The notes below the pieces were generated by a model. That model was not told the origin of the DNA. It saw only the letters and a program-made list of their open reading frames with translations, and did not search any database. A stretch of 33,557 nucleotides of DNA from Chloroflexota bacterium (lineage in GTDB: Bacteria; Chloroflexota; Limnocylindria; Limnocylindrales; CSP1-4): NCBI GenBank assembly GCA_021787395.1, contig JAJYLZ010000036.1, positions 1 through 33,557 of the forward strand. The letters are read 5' to 3'. Positions 1 to 8,424 of this stretch are shown one piece after another. Position 1 is the first letter of the stretch. The number at the start of each line of letters is the position of its first letter. The translations under genes and the position numbers were made by a program.

Positions 1-664
1 CCGCGGCCAGGGCGCGCGGCGCCGCCCCCAGCGCGACCAGCTCCGGCGCCCCGCGCAGCGTCTCCAGCGCCACCTCGGCGAGCGCGCCGCGGGCGGGAGC
101 CAGCGAGCGCTCGGCGCGCCGGGCGACCGCACCCGCGGCGAGCGGCCCGCCGACTGCCGTCGCCAGCACGGTGAGGGCCAGGATCACCCCCGCGGCCGGG
201 AGCAGCCCGCCAACGAGCAGCACGGCCCCGGCCGTCGCGAGGCCGGCCGAGGCGCCCGGCAGGAGCACCCGCAGCCAGACGTCGGCGAGGCCGTCCACGT
301 CCCCCACCAGCCGGGCCAGCAGGTCGCCCGAGCGCAGCTCGGCCAGGCCTGCCGGGGCGAGCCGCGCCAGGCGCGCGTACGCGGCGGCGCGCAGTTCGCC
401 CAGCACCCGGAATGCCGCGTCGTGCGCCGACAGCCGCTCGGCGTAGCGCAGCACGCCCCGCCCGATGCCGAACGCGCGCACCCCGGTGATGGCGAGCATC
501 AGCGCGAACATCGGCGGCTGCTGGGCCGCCCTCGAGATCAGCCACGCCGAGGTCGCCGACAGGCCGATGGCGCACGCCGCCGCGCCCAGGCCGGCCGCCA
601 CCGCGAGCAGCAGGCGCGGGGTGACCGGCCGCCCGAAGCGCAGGACGGCGAGCAGCGCCGTCAT
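1..664 (-). CDS. cydC: CydC, cytochrome bd biogenesis ABC exporter subunit (partial, C-terminus outside window)
   Basis: This is the N-terminal membrane half (about 221 residues, starting MTALLAVLRFGRP) of an ABC transporter that pairs with CydD. In the known family the CydDC heterodimer exports cysteine/glutathione and is needed to assemble cytochrome bd. The ATG overlaps the cydD stop by 4 nt (ATGA), so the two are translationally coupled. The visible part is hydrophobic helices rich in Ala, Leu and Val with charged loops. The nucleotide-binding domain would lie beyond base 1 and cannot be checked. The assignment rests mainly on position after cydA, cydB and cydD. Confidence 0.85.
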   Translation of the reverse strand, partial: MTALLAVLRFGRPVTPRLLLAVAAGLGAAACAIGLSATSAWLISRAAQQPPMFALMLAITGVRAFGIGRGVLRYAERLSAHDAAFRVLGELRAAAYARLARLAPAGLAELRSGDLLARLVGDVDGLADVWLRVLLPGASAGLATAGAVLLVGGLLPAAGVILALTVLATAVGGPLAAGAVARRAERSLAPARGALAEVALETLRGAPELVALGAAPRALAA

Positions 665-2364
665 GCCGGGGCCGCCTGGACCGTGGCCGCCCCCGGAGCG
701 CCGCCGGCCGCGTCCTCGACCGCGGCCCAGCGCACCGCCACCGTCCGGTCCGCCCCGGCCACGGCCCCTGGCCGGTGCGCCACCAGCAGCACCGCCGCGC
801 CTCGCTCGGCCTCGGCGCGGACCGCGGCCAGCACGCGCGCCTCCGCCTCGGCGTCGAGCCCCGCGGTCGGCTCGTCCAGGAGGAGCAGCGACGCCCGCCG
901 GAGCAGGGCCCGCGCCACGCCGACGCGCCGGCGCTGGCCGCCGGACAGGCCGCGTCCACGCTCCCCCACCGTGCGGTCGAGCGGCAGGTCGCCCAGGCCC
1001 ACGGCGGCGAGGGCGGCGGCGACTGCATCGTCGCCGGCCCCGGGCGCCCCCAGCCGCACGTTGTCGGCGATCGTCCCGGGGGCCAGGTAGGGCACCTGCG
1101 GGACCCAGGCGATGCGGCGACGCCACGCATCAGCGTCCAGGTCCGCCACGTCACGGGCCGTCCCGTCCGCCCCGAGGATCAGGACCCGTCCCGACGTGGG
1201 CACGGTGAACCCGAGGACCGCGGCCAGCAGCGTGCTCTTGCCGGCGCCGCTGGGCCCGGTGACGGCCACGACCTCGCCGGGACGGACCTCGAGCGACGCG
1301 CCGGCCGGCGCCGAGACCTCCCGGCCCGGCTGCTCCACCGAGACGCCCTCGATCCGAACCGCCGCGAGCGGGTCCGGCGGCGGCGCGCCGGCGGCGCCCG
1401 ACTCGGGGCCCGGCGACGCGTCGAGCAGGGCGAAGGCGTCGCGGGCCGCGGCCACGCCCTCCTCGGCGGCGTGGAACTCGGAGCCCAGCCGCCGGAGCGG
1501 CAGGTACGCCTCCGGCGCCAGCACCAGCGCGAACAGGCCCACCTCCAGCCCGAGGCTGCCGTCGACGAGTCGCAGCCCCACCCCCACCGCGACGAGGGCC
1601 ACCGAGATGGTCGCCAGCAGCTCGAGGACCATCGCCGACAGGAAGGCCACCCGCAGGGTCGCGATCGTGGACGAGCGGTAGGCGTCGGTGGCCCGCCGCA
1701 GGATCGCCACCTGGGCGTCCGCCCGCCCGAATGCCCGCAGCGTCGGCAGCCCCGCGACGACGTCCGCGAAGCGGTGGGCCAGCCGGCCCAGGGCGGCCCA
1801 GCGCCGGTCGCGGTACGCCGCCGACATCCGCCCGATCAGCACCATGAACACGGGGATGAGCGGGACGGTGAGGGCCACGGTCAGCGCGGCCACCGCGTCC
1901 ACGAAGCCCAGGCACGCCACGACCGCCACCGGCACCACGGCCGCCAGCACCAGCTGCGGGACGTACCGGGCGTAGTAGCCGTCGAGCGCGTCGAGGCCGC
2001 GGGTGGCGAGCAGCGCCGTCCGGGCTGTGGAGCGCTCCGCGGCGAGTCGCGGGCCCTGCGCCACGGCCGCGGCGAGCAGCCGCGCGCGGAGGGCGGCCTT
2101 CACCCGACCGCTGATCCGCACGGCCACCAGCTCGGCCGCCCAGGAGAGCCCGGCCCGGGCCAGCAGCACCAGCGCGAGCAGGGCCAGCGTGCCGGTCAGC
2201 TCCGCGACGCCAGCTCGGCCCTGGAACGCCGACGAGATCGCGTGGGCCAGCAGCCACGCCTGGGCGACGGCGAGGACGGCGCCGGCCAGACCGAGTGCGA
2301 TCGCCGCGGCCAGCGCGGCGGTCGGCGTGCCCCCCGTTGCGAGGAGACGGCGGTGCAGGTTCAT
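661..2364 (-). CDS. cydD: CydD, thiol exporter ABC subunit with fused permease and ATPase
   Basis: This 567-residue half-transporter has an N-terminal membrane domain (about 1-310) and a C-terminal nucleotide-binding domain. The Walker A motif GPSGAGKST is near residue 368, the ABC signature LSGGQRRRV near 472 and the Walker B motif LLLLDEPTAG near 488. Membrane segments include AVVPVAVVACLGFVDAVAAL. Its place between cydB and a second half-transporter, with an ATGA overlap to the latter, identifies it as CydD of the CydDC thiol exporter that supports cytochrome bd maturation. It starts 81 nt after the cydB stop, and that gap contains a strong inverted repeat. Confidence 0.9.
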   Translation of the reverse strand: MNLHRRLLATGGTPTAALAAAIALGLAGAVLAVAQAWLLAHAISSAFQGRAGVAELTGTLALLALVLLARAGLSWAAELVAVRISGRVKAALRARLLAAAVAQGPRLAAERSTARTALLATRGLDALDGYYARYVPQLVLAAVVPVAVVACLGFVDAVAALTVALTVPLIPVFMVLIGRMSAAYRDRRWAALGRLAHRFADVVAGLPTLRAFGRADAQVAILRRATDAYRSSTIATLRVAFLSAMVLELLATISVALVAVGVGLRLVDGSLGLEVGLFALVLAPEAYLPLRRLGSEFHAAEEGVAAARDAFALLDASPGPESGAAGAPPPDPLAAVRIEGVSVEQPGREVSAPAGASLEVRPGEVVAVTGPSGAGKSTLLAAVLGFTVPTSGRVLILGADGTARDVADLDADAWRRRIAWVPQVPYLAPGTIADNVRLGAPGAGDDAVAAALAAVGLGDLPLDRTVGERGRGLSGGQRRRVGVARALLRRASLLLLDEPTAGLDAEAEARVLAAVRAEAERGAAVLLVAHRPGAVAGADRTVAVRWAAVEDAAGGAPGAATVQAAPA

Positions 2365-2396
2365 CGGGCCGAGGACGCGGACCGCGCCGGGACGCT

Positions 2397-2441
2397 CGGG
2401 CGCCGGGTCAGGGTCGACCGGGTGCGGCCTGCCGGCGCCCG
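2397..2441 (-). other. Intercistronic stem-loop between cydB and cydD
   Basis: Perfect 10-bp inverted arms (CGGGCGCCGG at 2397-2406 and CCGGCGCCCG at 2432-2441) enclose a 25-nt loop. The element begins 5 nt after the cydB stop on the minus strand. No U-tract follows, so it is more likely an RNA-stability or partial-termination element than a full terminator. It could set a higher level of cydAB than cydDC mRNA; that role is inference. Confidence 0.5.
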
Positions 2442-2445
2442 GCCG

Positions 2446-3444
2446 TCATGACTTGGCCGGCCGCTGGACCGAGACCCGCTTGCGGAACACGTAGTAGGTC
2501 CACCCCTGGTAGATCAGGACGATGGGCGTGAAGATCACGGCCACCACGGTCATGATCGTGAGCGTGTACTCGGTGGACGATGCGTTCGTCGTGGTCAGGC
2601 TGTAGGCCGGGTTGGTGCTGGACGGCATGACGTCGGGGAACAGCGCCGTGAACAGGCTGACCACGGCCAGCGCGATCGTCACGGCCGAGCCGATGAACGC
2701 CCAGCCCTCGCGCTTGACGCGGTTGGCCGCCAGGCCGCCCACGAACGCGAGGGCCGCGAGGGCCGCCACGACCCACGACACGGCCGTCCCCGTCTGGGCG
2801 TTGGCCCAGGCGAGGAACGCCACCGCGATGACCGCGGTGACGAGGCCGACGGGGGTCACCAGGCGGTTGGCCCGCTCCCGGATCTCGCCCTCGGTCTTGA
2901 GCGCGAGGAACACCAGGCCGTGGGTCAGGAACAGGGACAGCGTGGTCAGCCCGCCCAGCAGCCCGAACGGGTTGAGCAGGGTGAACAGGTCGCCCGTGTA
3001 GTTCTTCTGCGCGTCGATCGGCACGCCGGCCACGATGTTCGCGAAGGCCACGCCCCAGAGCAGGGCGGGCACGAAGCTGGCGATCGCGAGCAGCAGGTCC
3101 CAGCGCGTGCGCCAGGCGAGGGAGCTGCGCTTGTTGCGGTACTCGATCGCGACACCCCGCGTGATGAGGGCCACGAGGAGCAGGAACAGCGCGAGGTAGA
3201 AGCCCGAGAACAGGGTCGCGTACCACTCCGGGAAGGCGGCGAACGTGGCGCCGCCTGCGACCAGCACCCAGACCTCGTTGCCGTCCCAGACCGGGCCGAT
3301 CGTGCGCAGGATCGCGCGCCGCTCGGGCTCGGTCTTGCCCAGGATCGGCGACAGGACGCCGACCCCGAAGTCGAAGCCCTCGAGGACGAAGTAGCCGATC
3401 CAGAGGACGGCGATGAGGGCGAACCAGACGGTGGTGAGCTCCAT
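2446..3444 (-). CDS. cydB: CydB, cytochrome bd quinol oxidase subunit II
   Basis: This 332-residue multi-spanning membrane protein is subunit II of the bd-type quinol oxidase. The N-terminus MELTTVWFALIAVLWIGYF followed by VLEGFDFGVGVL is the diagnostic CydB start. About eight or nine hydrophobic helices follow. The sequence GPVWDGNEVWVLVAGGATFAA carries the conserved D/E-W region near residues 50-70. It begins 11 nt after the cydA stop with a weak ribosome site (AGGGG), consistent with one transcript. In the family it forms the dimer with CydA and helps the oxidase reduce O2 at high affinity without pumping protons. Confidence 0.96.
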   Translation of the reverse strand: MELTTVWFALIAVLWIGYFVLEGFDFGVGVLSPILGKTEPERRAILRTIGPVWDGNEVWVLVAGGATFAAFPEWYATLFSGFYLALFLLLVALITRGVAIEYRNKRSSLAWRTRWDLLLAIASFVPALLWGVAFANIVAGVPIDAQKNYTGDLFTLLNPFGLLGGLTTLSLFLTHGLVFLALKTEGEIRERANRLVTPVGLVTAVIAVAFLAWANAQTGTAVSWVVAALAALAFVGGLAANRVKREGWAFIGSAVTIALAVVSLFTALFPDVMPSSTNPAYSLTTTNASSTEYTLTIMTVVAVIFTPIVLIYQGWTYYVFRKRVSVQRPAKS

Positions 3445-3455
3445 CTCCGTATCCC

Positions 3456-4868
3456 CTAGTACCCGAGGCCGAGGTCAGCCTCGGACTCGTGCTCGAAACT
3501 CTTGTCGGCGCTGGCGGGCGGCAGGCCCTCGCGCACCCGGCGGACCATCAGCCCTACCATCACGATGGCCAGGGCCCCGTACAGGAGCGTGAACCCGACC
3601 ACCGAGATCAGGACGTCCAGCGTAGTGGACGTGGGCGAGACCGCGGTGGACGTCTCCATCAGCCCGAACACGATCCACGGCTGGCGGCCCATCTCGGTGA
3701 ACAGCCAGGCGAGCGAGTTCGCGGCCAGTGGCAGGAGCGGCAGCAGGATCGCCACCGCGACGGCGCCCCTGCCGGGCAGCCCGCCCTTGCGCATCCGGTA
3801 CAGGAACCACAGGGCGGCCAGCGCAGCCAGGGCGCCTGCGCCGATCATGAGCCGGAAGGTCCAGTACGTGACCGGGATGTTGGGCTTGTAGTCGCCCGGC
3901 CCGTAGCCCTGCGGCGCCGGCTGCTGGTACTGCGCCTGCAGGTCGTTGATGCCCTCGACCTTGCCGTTGAAGTTGCCGGTGGCGAGGAAGCTCAGCAGGT
4001 CCGGGATCCGGATCGAGAACAGCTCCTTGCTGCCGTCGAGGGTGCCGACGGTGAACAGCGAGAACGACGCGGGCTGCTCCGTGGTGTACAGCGCCTCGGC
4101 GGCCGCCATCTTCATCGGCTGCTGGTCGGTCATGATCTTGCCCTGCATGTCACCGGTGATCGCGACCGCGATGCCGGCGATCAGGAGCATCACCGCGCCC
4201 GCCTTGGCGGCTGCCCGGAAGGCGCCCTCGTCCTCGCCGCGGCGCTTGACCAGGCGCCACATGGCGACCCCGGTGACGAGCGCGCCGGTGGTCATGAACG
4301 CGGCCGCGATGGTGTGCGGGAACGTGATCAGCGCGGTGATGTTGGTCAGGACGGCGCCGATGTCCTTGAGCTCCGCCCGGCCGGCCGCCGTGTTCACCTC
4401 GTAGCCGACGGGGTGCTGCATCCAGGCGTTGGCGGCCAGGATGAAGTAGGCGGAGAGGGCGGTGCCGACGGCGGCGATCCAGATCGTCGCCACGTGGACG
4501 CCCTTCGACAGGCGGCCCCAGCCGAAGATCCAGAGGCCCAGGAACGTGGACTCGAGGAAGAACGCCAGCAGCCCCTCGATCGCCAGCGGCGCCCCGAAGA
4601 TGTCCCCGACGAACCGGCTGTAGCTGCTCCAGTTCATGCCGAACTGGAACTCCTGCACGATGCCGGTCACGACGCCGAGCGCGAAGTTGATCAGGAACAG
4701 CTCGCCGAAGAACCGGGTCAGGCGCAGGTACTGCTCCTTGCCGGTCCGGTACCACGCGGTGTGGAACCCGGCCGTGGTGAACGCCATGCCGATCGTCAGC
4801 GGGACGAACAGGAAGTGGTAGACGGTGGTGATCCCGAATTGCCATCGGGACAGCATCAGCGGGTCCAC
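3456..4868 (-). CDS. cydA: CydA, cytochrome bd quinol oxidase subunit I
   Basis: This 470-residue haem-bearing subunit oxidises quinol and reduces oxygen. His18 (in YHFLFVPLTIG), Glu98 and Glu106 (IEGLLAFFLEST) and His185 (FPHTIAAAFM) match the E. coli haem ligands and proton-path residues His19, Glu99, Glu107 and His186. TEMGRQPW carries the conserved region after the second haem b ligand. The Q-loop region (about 230-320) is of the short type. The GTG start at 4868 is chosen because TGAGGA lies 6 nt upstream; a second possible start is Met5. First gene of the cydABDC operon. Confidence 0.97.
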   Translation of the reverse strand: MDPLMLSRWQFGITTVYHFLFVPLTIGMAFTTAGFHTAWYRTGKEQYLRLTRFFGELFLINFALGVVTGIVQEFQFGMNWSSYSRFVGDIFGAPLAIEGLLAFFLESTFLGLWIFGWGRLSKGVHVATIWIAAVGTALSAYFILAANAWMQHPVGYEVNTAAGRAELKDIGAVLTNITALITFPHTIAAAFMTTGALVTGVAMWRLVKRRGEDEGAFRAAAKAGAVMLLIAGIAVAITGDMQGKIMTDQQPMKMAAAEALYTTEQPASFSLFTVGTLDGSKELFSIRIPDLLSFLATGNFNGKVEGINDLQAQYQQPAPQGYGPGDYKPNIPVTYWTFRLMIGAGALAALAALWFLYRMRKGGLPGRGAVAVAILLPLLPLAANSLAWLFTEMGRQPWIVFGLMETSTAVSPTSTTLDVLISVVGFTLLYGALAIVMVGLMVRRVREGLPPASADKSFEHESEADLGLGY

Positions 4869-5017
4869 GAGCGGTCCTCATCCTCCCGAGCGCAAGGCGC
4901 TCGATCCGCGTCCGGGGCAGGAGGGCCCAGCAGGCCACCCCAGGCTCCGGCCATTCCCCTCCGTATCGTGCCCGGGATGCGCGCCGATTCATGGTGCGCC
5001 TGCACTATTTTCGCCGG

Positions 5018-5036
5018 GCCGTCGGCGCCCGACGGC
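5018..5036 (-). terminator. Hairpin after the PAS-LuxR gene, possible terminator
   Basis: A perfect 8-bp inverted repeat (GCCGTCGG, 3-nt loop, CCGACGGC) lies 39 nt past the regulator stop and 150 nt before cydA. There is no T-run, only a downstream A-rich patch on the transcribed strand, so terminator function is uncertain. It could also be an operator-like palindrome in the cydA upstream region. Confidence 0.35.
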
Positions 5037-5074
5037 GTGGCCGTTGGCTCGGGCCGTTCGGGACGACTGGCGGT

Positions 5075-5851
5075 CTAGACGAGCCCGCGGCGCATGGCCA
5101 GCAGCACGGTCTCGAGCCGGCTGTGGGCCCCGAGCTTGCGCGCGATGTTGGCCGAGTGGTTGCGGGCGGTCAGGACGCTGATCGTCAGCTCGGCCGCGAT
5201 CTCGTCGATCGAGGCGCCGCGGGCCAGCAGGCGGAGGACCTCCAGCTCGCGCCGGGTGAGGGACTCGACCAGGGGCTCGTCGGCGCCGGCCGCCGGCTCC
5301 TCGCGCCGGGCCAGGGGTGCGGCCGTCGGCGTTTCGCGGAGCAGGTGGACCACGTGGAACGCCCGTTCCGGACCCTCGATCACGAGCACCGTGTTGGCGA
5401 CGCTCTTGAGGCAGCCATCCCGCGTGTGGGCCACGACGTCGTAGCTCGCGGTGCCCCGGAGCCGGCGGGCGTTCCGCGTCACGGAGCAGTTGCGGCCGCA
5501 CACGGGATGGCCGTCCGGCTCGCGGCCCATCACCACCTGGTAGCAGGTTCGGCCGACGGCCTCCTCGGGCGAGAAGCCGAGCAGTCGCTGGGCGGCGCTC
5601 GACCAGGCGACGATCCGCTGCCGGTCGTCGGTGACGAACATGCCCTCGCTGGCGGCCAGACGCCCGACCCACGGGTCCACCACCGTGCCCGAGTCGTGGC
5701 GCGGGACGCCCTCGTCAACCGCCTCGGTCGGGGCGGGCGGGTCGGGGTTCGGCGCACGCCGGGTGGTGGACAAGAGGGTGCCTCGCTGCGGGTGGCGCCG
5801 GCCGGCGCGCCGACCCGTCGATTGTCCGGCCCGCGGACGGGGGTGCGGCAT
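5075..5851 (-). CDS. PAS-LuxR transcriptional regulator with cysteine-rich PAS domain
   Basis: This 258-residue protein has an Arg/Pro-rich N-terminus of doubtful coding status (about 1-55), a PAS domain (about 58-172) and a C-terminal LuxR-type helix-turn-helix (about 196-258, SLTRRELEVLRLLARGASID then EIAAELTISVLTARNHSANI). The PAS domain holds Cys103, Cys118, Cys122 and Cys147; the C-x14-C-x3-C cluster (TCYQ ... VCGRNCSV) resembles a thiol or metal site. Known PAS domains sense redox, light or ligands; a redox input is inference. It is oriented toward cydA but followed by a hairpin. The true start may be an internal TTG or GTG nearer residue 27 or 57. Confidence 0.8.
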   Translation of the reverse strand: MPHPRPRAGQSTGRRAGRRHPQRGTLLSTTRRAPNPDPPAPTEAVDEGVPRHDSGTVVDPWVGRLAASEGMFVTDDRQRIVAWSSAAQRLLGFSPEEAVGRTCYQVVMGREPDGHPVCGRNCSVTRNARRLRGTASYDVVAHTRDGCLKSVANTVLVIEGPERAFHVVHLLRETPTAAPLARREEPAAGADEPLVESLTRRELEVLRLLARGASIDEIAAELTISVLTARNHSANIARKLGAHSRLETVLLAMRRGLV

Positions 5852-5932
5852 GGACCAACGGCCCGAACCCCCCGGGACCCGGGCGCCGTCGCCCCACGGC
5901 CGAACGGCCCGGCGGCACGGGCGGTACCGCGC

Positions 5933-6577
5933 TCAGGCCGGGCCGATCCGGTCCTCGATCTCCCAGGCGTGGTCGAGGGCGTGCCAGGCGATCCGCCTGG
6001 CCGCGTAGCGCGGCGGCCACCGCCTGCCCGCGACCGGGCTCCCGTCCGACGGCTCGCGCAGCACGCCCAGCACGTCGGCCCGCATCGCTAGCACGGACGC
6101 GCGGTCCACGGGGCGGTGCCGGCGGCCGAGCACCGAGGCATAGGCGGCGTCGGCCCCGTTGACGTGGTCCACGATCTTGGTCCGGTCGCGCCCGCCGCCG
6201 CGGGGCCCCTTGCGCAGCGACTCGGGGGCGGCCGCGGCCACGGCGTCGAAGGTCCGCCAGGCGGCATCCACCAGGGCCGCCAGCCGGCGGGCGTCCGCCG
6301 CATCCGCGGGCGCGCGGTCGGCGGACGCGACCATGGCGGGCACCCCGAACGCGGTGGACGCGTCACCGGGGACGCGCTCGACCACCTCGAACCCGGCGGC
6401 CGGGTCGAACGGCTCGCCCGCGAGCTCCGCTACCGGAGCGTAGCGCTGCATCGCGACGGCCAGCGCGACGAGCGCCGCGGCCTCGTCCCGGCCGCTGCGG
6501 GCCAGGCCGGGCCAGTCGAGCGCAGACGCGAACGCCCGCTTCGGGGTCGCCTCGACGAGGACGCGGAGGGTCGTCAC
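5933..6577 (-). CDS. DinB-like / maleylpyruvate isomerase-type protein of unknown substrate
   Basis: This protein has 214 residues from a GTG at 6577; the frame stays open to 6640, but a -10 box (CATACT) sits exactly 6 nt before this GTG, favouring a leaderless start. A DinB-like four-helix metal site is suggested by His138 (DHVNGADAAY) and the HxxxH pair His199/His203 (HALDHAWEIEDR) near the C-terminus. The block DWPGLARSGRDEAAAL lies near residues 21-36. Related families include metal-dependent thiol transferases using mycothiol or bacillithiol; substrate cannot be inferred here. Divergent from the hydrolase at 6678. Confidence 0.7.
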   Translation of the reverse strand: MTTLRVLVEATPKRAFASALDWPGLARSGRDEAAALVALAVAMQRYAPVAELAGEPFDPAAGFEVVERVPGDASTAFGVPAMVASADRAPADAADARRLAALVDAAWRTFDAVAAAAPESLRKGPRGGGRDRTKIVDHVNGADAAYASVLGRRHRPVDRASVLAMRADVLGVLREPSDGSPVAGRRWPPRYAARRIAWHALDHAWEIEDRIGPA

Positions 6578-6583
6578 GACACC

Positions 6584-6589
6584 AGTATG
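6584..6589 (-). promoter_or_regulatory. -10 element for the leaderless DinB-like gene
   Basis: CATACT on the minus strand is followed by exactly six bases and then the GTG start codon. This spacing places the transcription start at the start codon. No Shine-Dalgarno sequence is present and no convincing -35 is seen. Confidence 0.5.
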
Positions 6590-6665
6590 GCGGGGCCAGC
6601 CGCCTCGCGCCCCGGCGGGCCCGACTGGACGCGGCTCCACCTGCCCTGCGCGAGTCGCCGCGGGC

Positions 6666-6671
6666 TACCAT
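6666..6671 (+). promoter_or_regulatory. -10 element for the leaderless alpha/beta hydrolase gene
   Basis: TACCAT (TAnnnT class) is followed by six bases (GCCGGC) and the ATG at 6678, with no ribosome-binding site. This is the usual geometry of leaderless transcripts. No clear -35 box is visible. Confidence 0.55.
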
Positions 6672-6677
6672 GCCGGC

Positions 6678-7505
6678 ATGGCCCGCCTCACCACGGACGT
6701 CGACGTCCCCGGCGCCCGGCTGTTCACGGTGGTCGACGGGGACGGCCCGCCGATCGTCCTGCTCCACGCGGGCATCGCCGATCTGCGGGCATGGGACGCG
6801 CTGGTGCCCCACCTGGTCGGCGCCGGCTACCGCGCGGTCCGCTTCGACCACCGGGGCATCGGCCGGTCCAAGACCGAGAGCGTCGACTTCTCCCGCCGGG
6901 CCGACGTCCTCGCGGTCATGGACGCCCTCGGGATCGAGCGCGCGGCGCTCGTCGGCAACTCGCTCGGCGGCATGACCGCCCTCGACGTCGCGATCGAGTC
7001 GCCGCGCCGAGTCGTCGCCCTCGTCCTCGTGGCGACGGGCATTGGCGGGTTCGACGGCGGCGCCACTCCGGAGGAGCAGGCGATCGAGGCCGAGATGGAG
7101 GCGGCCGAGCGGGACGGCGATGCGGATCGGCTCGCCGATCTGGACGTCCGGCTCTGGGTTGACGGTGTCGGTCAGCCGCCGACGCGCGTGGAGCCGGCCA
7201 TCCGCGACCTCGTCTGGCGGATGGACCGCCCGAGCTGTGCACCCGACCACGTCCACGCGCGGCCGATCCCACTCCTTCCGTCGGCGAACGAGCGCCTTGC
7301 CGACGTGGCCGTGCCGACGCTGGCTGTCGACGGAGCGCTCGACACGAGCGGATCCCATGCAGCGGCCGCTCGGGTCGCGTCCACCGTGCCGGGCGCCCGC
7401 CTGGCCGTGGTCCCCGACGTCGCCCACATGGTCGGGATGGAGGCACCTGGAGCGCTCGCCTCGCTTGTGGTCGAGCATCTCCGGCCGATCCGTCCCTGGG
7501 GCTGA
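6678..7505 (+). CDS. Alpha/beta-fold hydrolase
   Basis: This 275-residue protein of the alpha/beta hydrolase fold has an oxyanion-hole region LLHAGIADLRAWD (28-40), the nucleophile elbow GNSLGG with Ser95, a likely acid Asp222 (AVDGALDTSG) and His250 (DVAHMVGMEAP), giving a complete Ser-Asp-His triad. There is no signal peptide, so it is cytoplasmic. The substrate cannot be read from the sequence; families with this layout include esterases, lactonases and haloperoxidase-like enzymes. It is monocistronic on the plus strand, probably leaderless, and converges with trpA across a hairpin. Confidence 0.9.
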   Translation: MARLTTDVDVPGARLFTVVDGDGPPIVLLHAGIADLRAWDALVPHLVGAGYRAVRFDHRGIGRSKTESVDFSRRADVLAVMDALGIERAALVGNSLGGMTALDVAIESPRRVVALVLVATGIGGFDGGATPEEQAIEAEMEAAERDGDADRLADLDVRLWVDGVGQPPTRVEPAIRDLVWRMDRPSCAPDHVHARPIPLLPSANERLADVAVPTLAVDGALDTSGSHAAAARVASTVPGARLAVVPDVAHMVGMEAPGALASLVVEHLRPIRPWG

Positions 7506-7513
7506 GCCGGCCC

Positions 7514-7552
7514 GGCCCGCGGTCGCCCCCAGGGGAGTCTGGCGACCGGGCC
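7514..7552. terminator. Bidirectional hairpin between the hydrolase and trpA
   Basis: CGGTCGCC (7520-7527) pairs with GGCGACCG (7541-7548), and flanking GGCCC/GGGCC sequences extend the stem. It fills the 52-nt gap between the convergent stops at 7505 and 7558, where a shared terminator is expected. No T-run is present on either side. Confidence 0.5.
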
Positions 7553-7557
7553 CGGAC

Positions 7558-8424
7558 TCAGGCCCGCGGCCGGCGCGCCGTGGCCGCCCGCAGCCTCGCG
7601 ACCAGCGCCGACAGCGCCGCGACGTCCCGGCCGTCCGGGCCCAGCGCGTCCACCAGCGCCGACGCGGTGATGATCCCCGACGCCCCCGCCCGCGCGATCG
7701 CCCGCACGTGCGCCGGCCTGGACACGCCGAAGCCCACCGCCACCGGCACGGGCGAGACGGCCGTCACCTCCCGGACCAGCCTCGCCACCGTGGTCGGCAG
7801 CGACGCGCGCGCCCCGGTGACGCCGACCAGCGACACGCAGTAGAGGAAGCCGCCGGAGCGGGCGGCCACCATGGCGCGCCGCTCGGGCGCCGTGGTCGGC
7901 GCGACCAGGTACACCACCGCGATCCCGGCCTCCGCGGCGACGGTCTCGAACGGGCCGCCCTCGTCCGGGGTGAGGTCGGCCACGATGACCCCGGCCGCCC
8001 CGGCCGCGGCCAGCGCCCGGGCCCGGTCGCGGCCGTCGCCGCCCCCGATCAGCTGGTTCGCGTAGCCCATGGCCACGACCGGCACCGCCGGGCGCGCGGC
8101 AGCGATTCGGCCGAGCAGGGCCAGGCTGGACTCGAACGTGGCCCCGGCGGCCAGCGCCCCCTGCGACGCCCGCTGGAGCGTGGCCCCGTCGGCGAGCGGG
8201 TCGGAGTACGGCAGCCCCACCTCCAGCAGGTCGGCGCCGGCGTCGATCGCCGCGCAGGCCGCCGCGAACGACCCCTCGGCATCGGGGTAGCCCGCGACGA
8301 CGTACGGGATCAGCGCCGCACGCCCCTCGGCGCGCGCCCTCGCGAACGCGCGGGCGATCCGCTGCGCGCCGGCCGTCGTGTTGGTGTGCTGCGGCGCGGC
8401 GGCCGCGCCCGCGGACCCGGTCAT
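7558..8424 (-). CDS. trpA: TrpA, tryptophan synthase alpha chain
   Basis: This 288-residue enzyme cleaves indole-3-glycerol phosphate to indole and glyceraldehyde 3-phosphate. The catalytic pair matches E. coli Glu49/Asp60: Glu68 and Asp79 in LLEVGLPYSDPLADG. YCVSLVGVTGARASLP near 190-205 is the conserved phosphate-binding/loop 6 region, and GFGVSRPAHV near 235 is also typical. About 19 extra residues precede the usual start. Its ATG overlaps the trpCFB stop by 4 nt. It should form the alpha-beta complex with the TrpB domain of that fusion. Confidence 0.97.
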   Translation of the reverse strand: MTGSAGAAAAPQHTNTTAGAQRIARAFARARAEGRAALIPYVVAGYPDAEGSFAAACAAIDAGADLLEVGLPYSDPLADGATLQRASQGALAAGATFESSLALLGRIAAARPAVPVVAMGYANQLIGGGDGRDRARALAAAGAAGVIVADLTPDEGGPFETVAAEAGIAVVYLVAPTTAPERRAMVAARSGGFLYCVSLVGVTGARASLPTTVARLVREVTAVSPVPVAVGFGVSRPAHVRAIARAGASGIITASALVDALGPDGRDVAALSALVARLRAATARRPRA

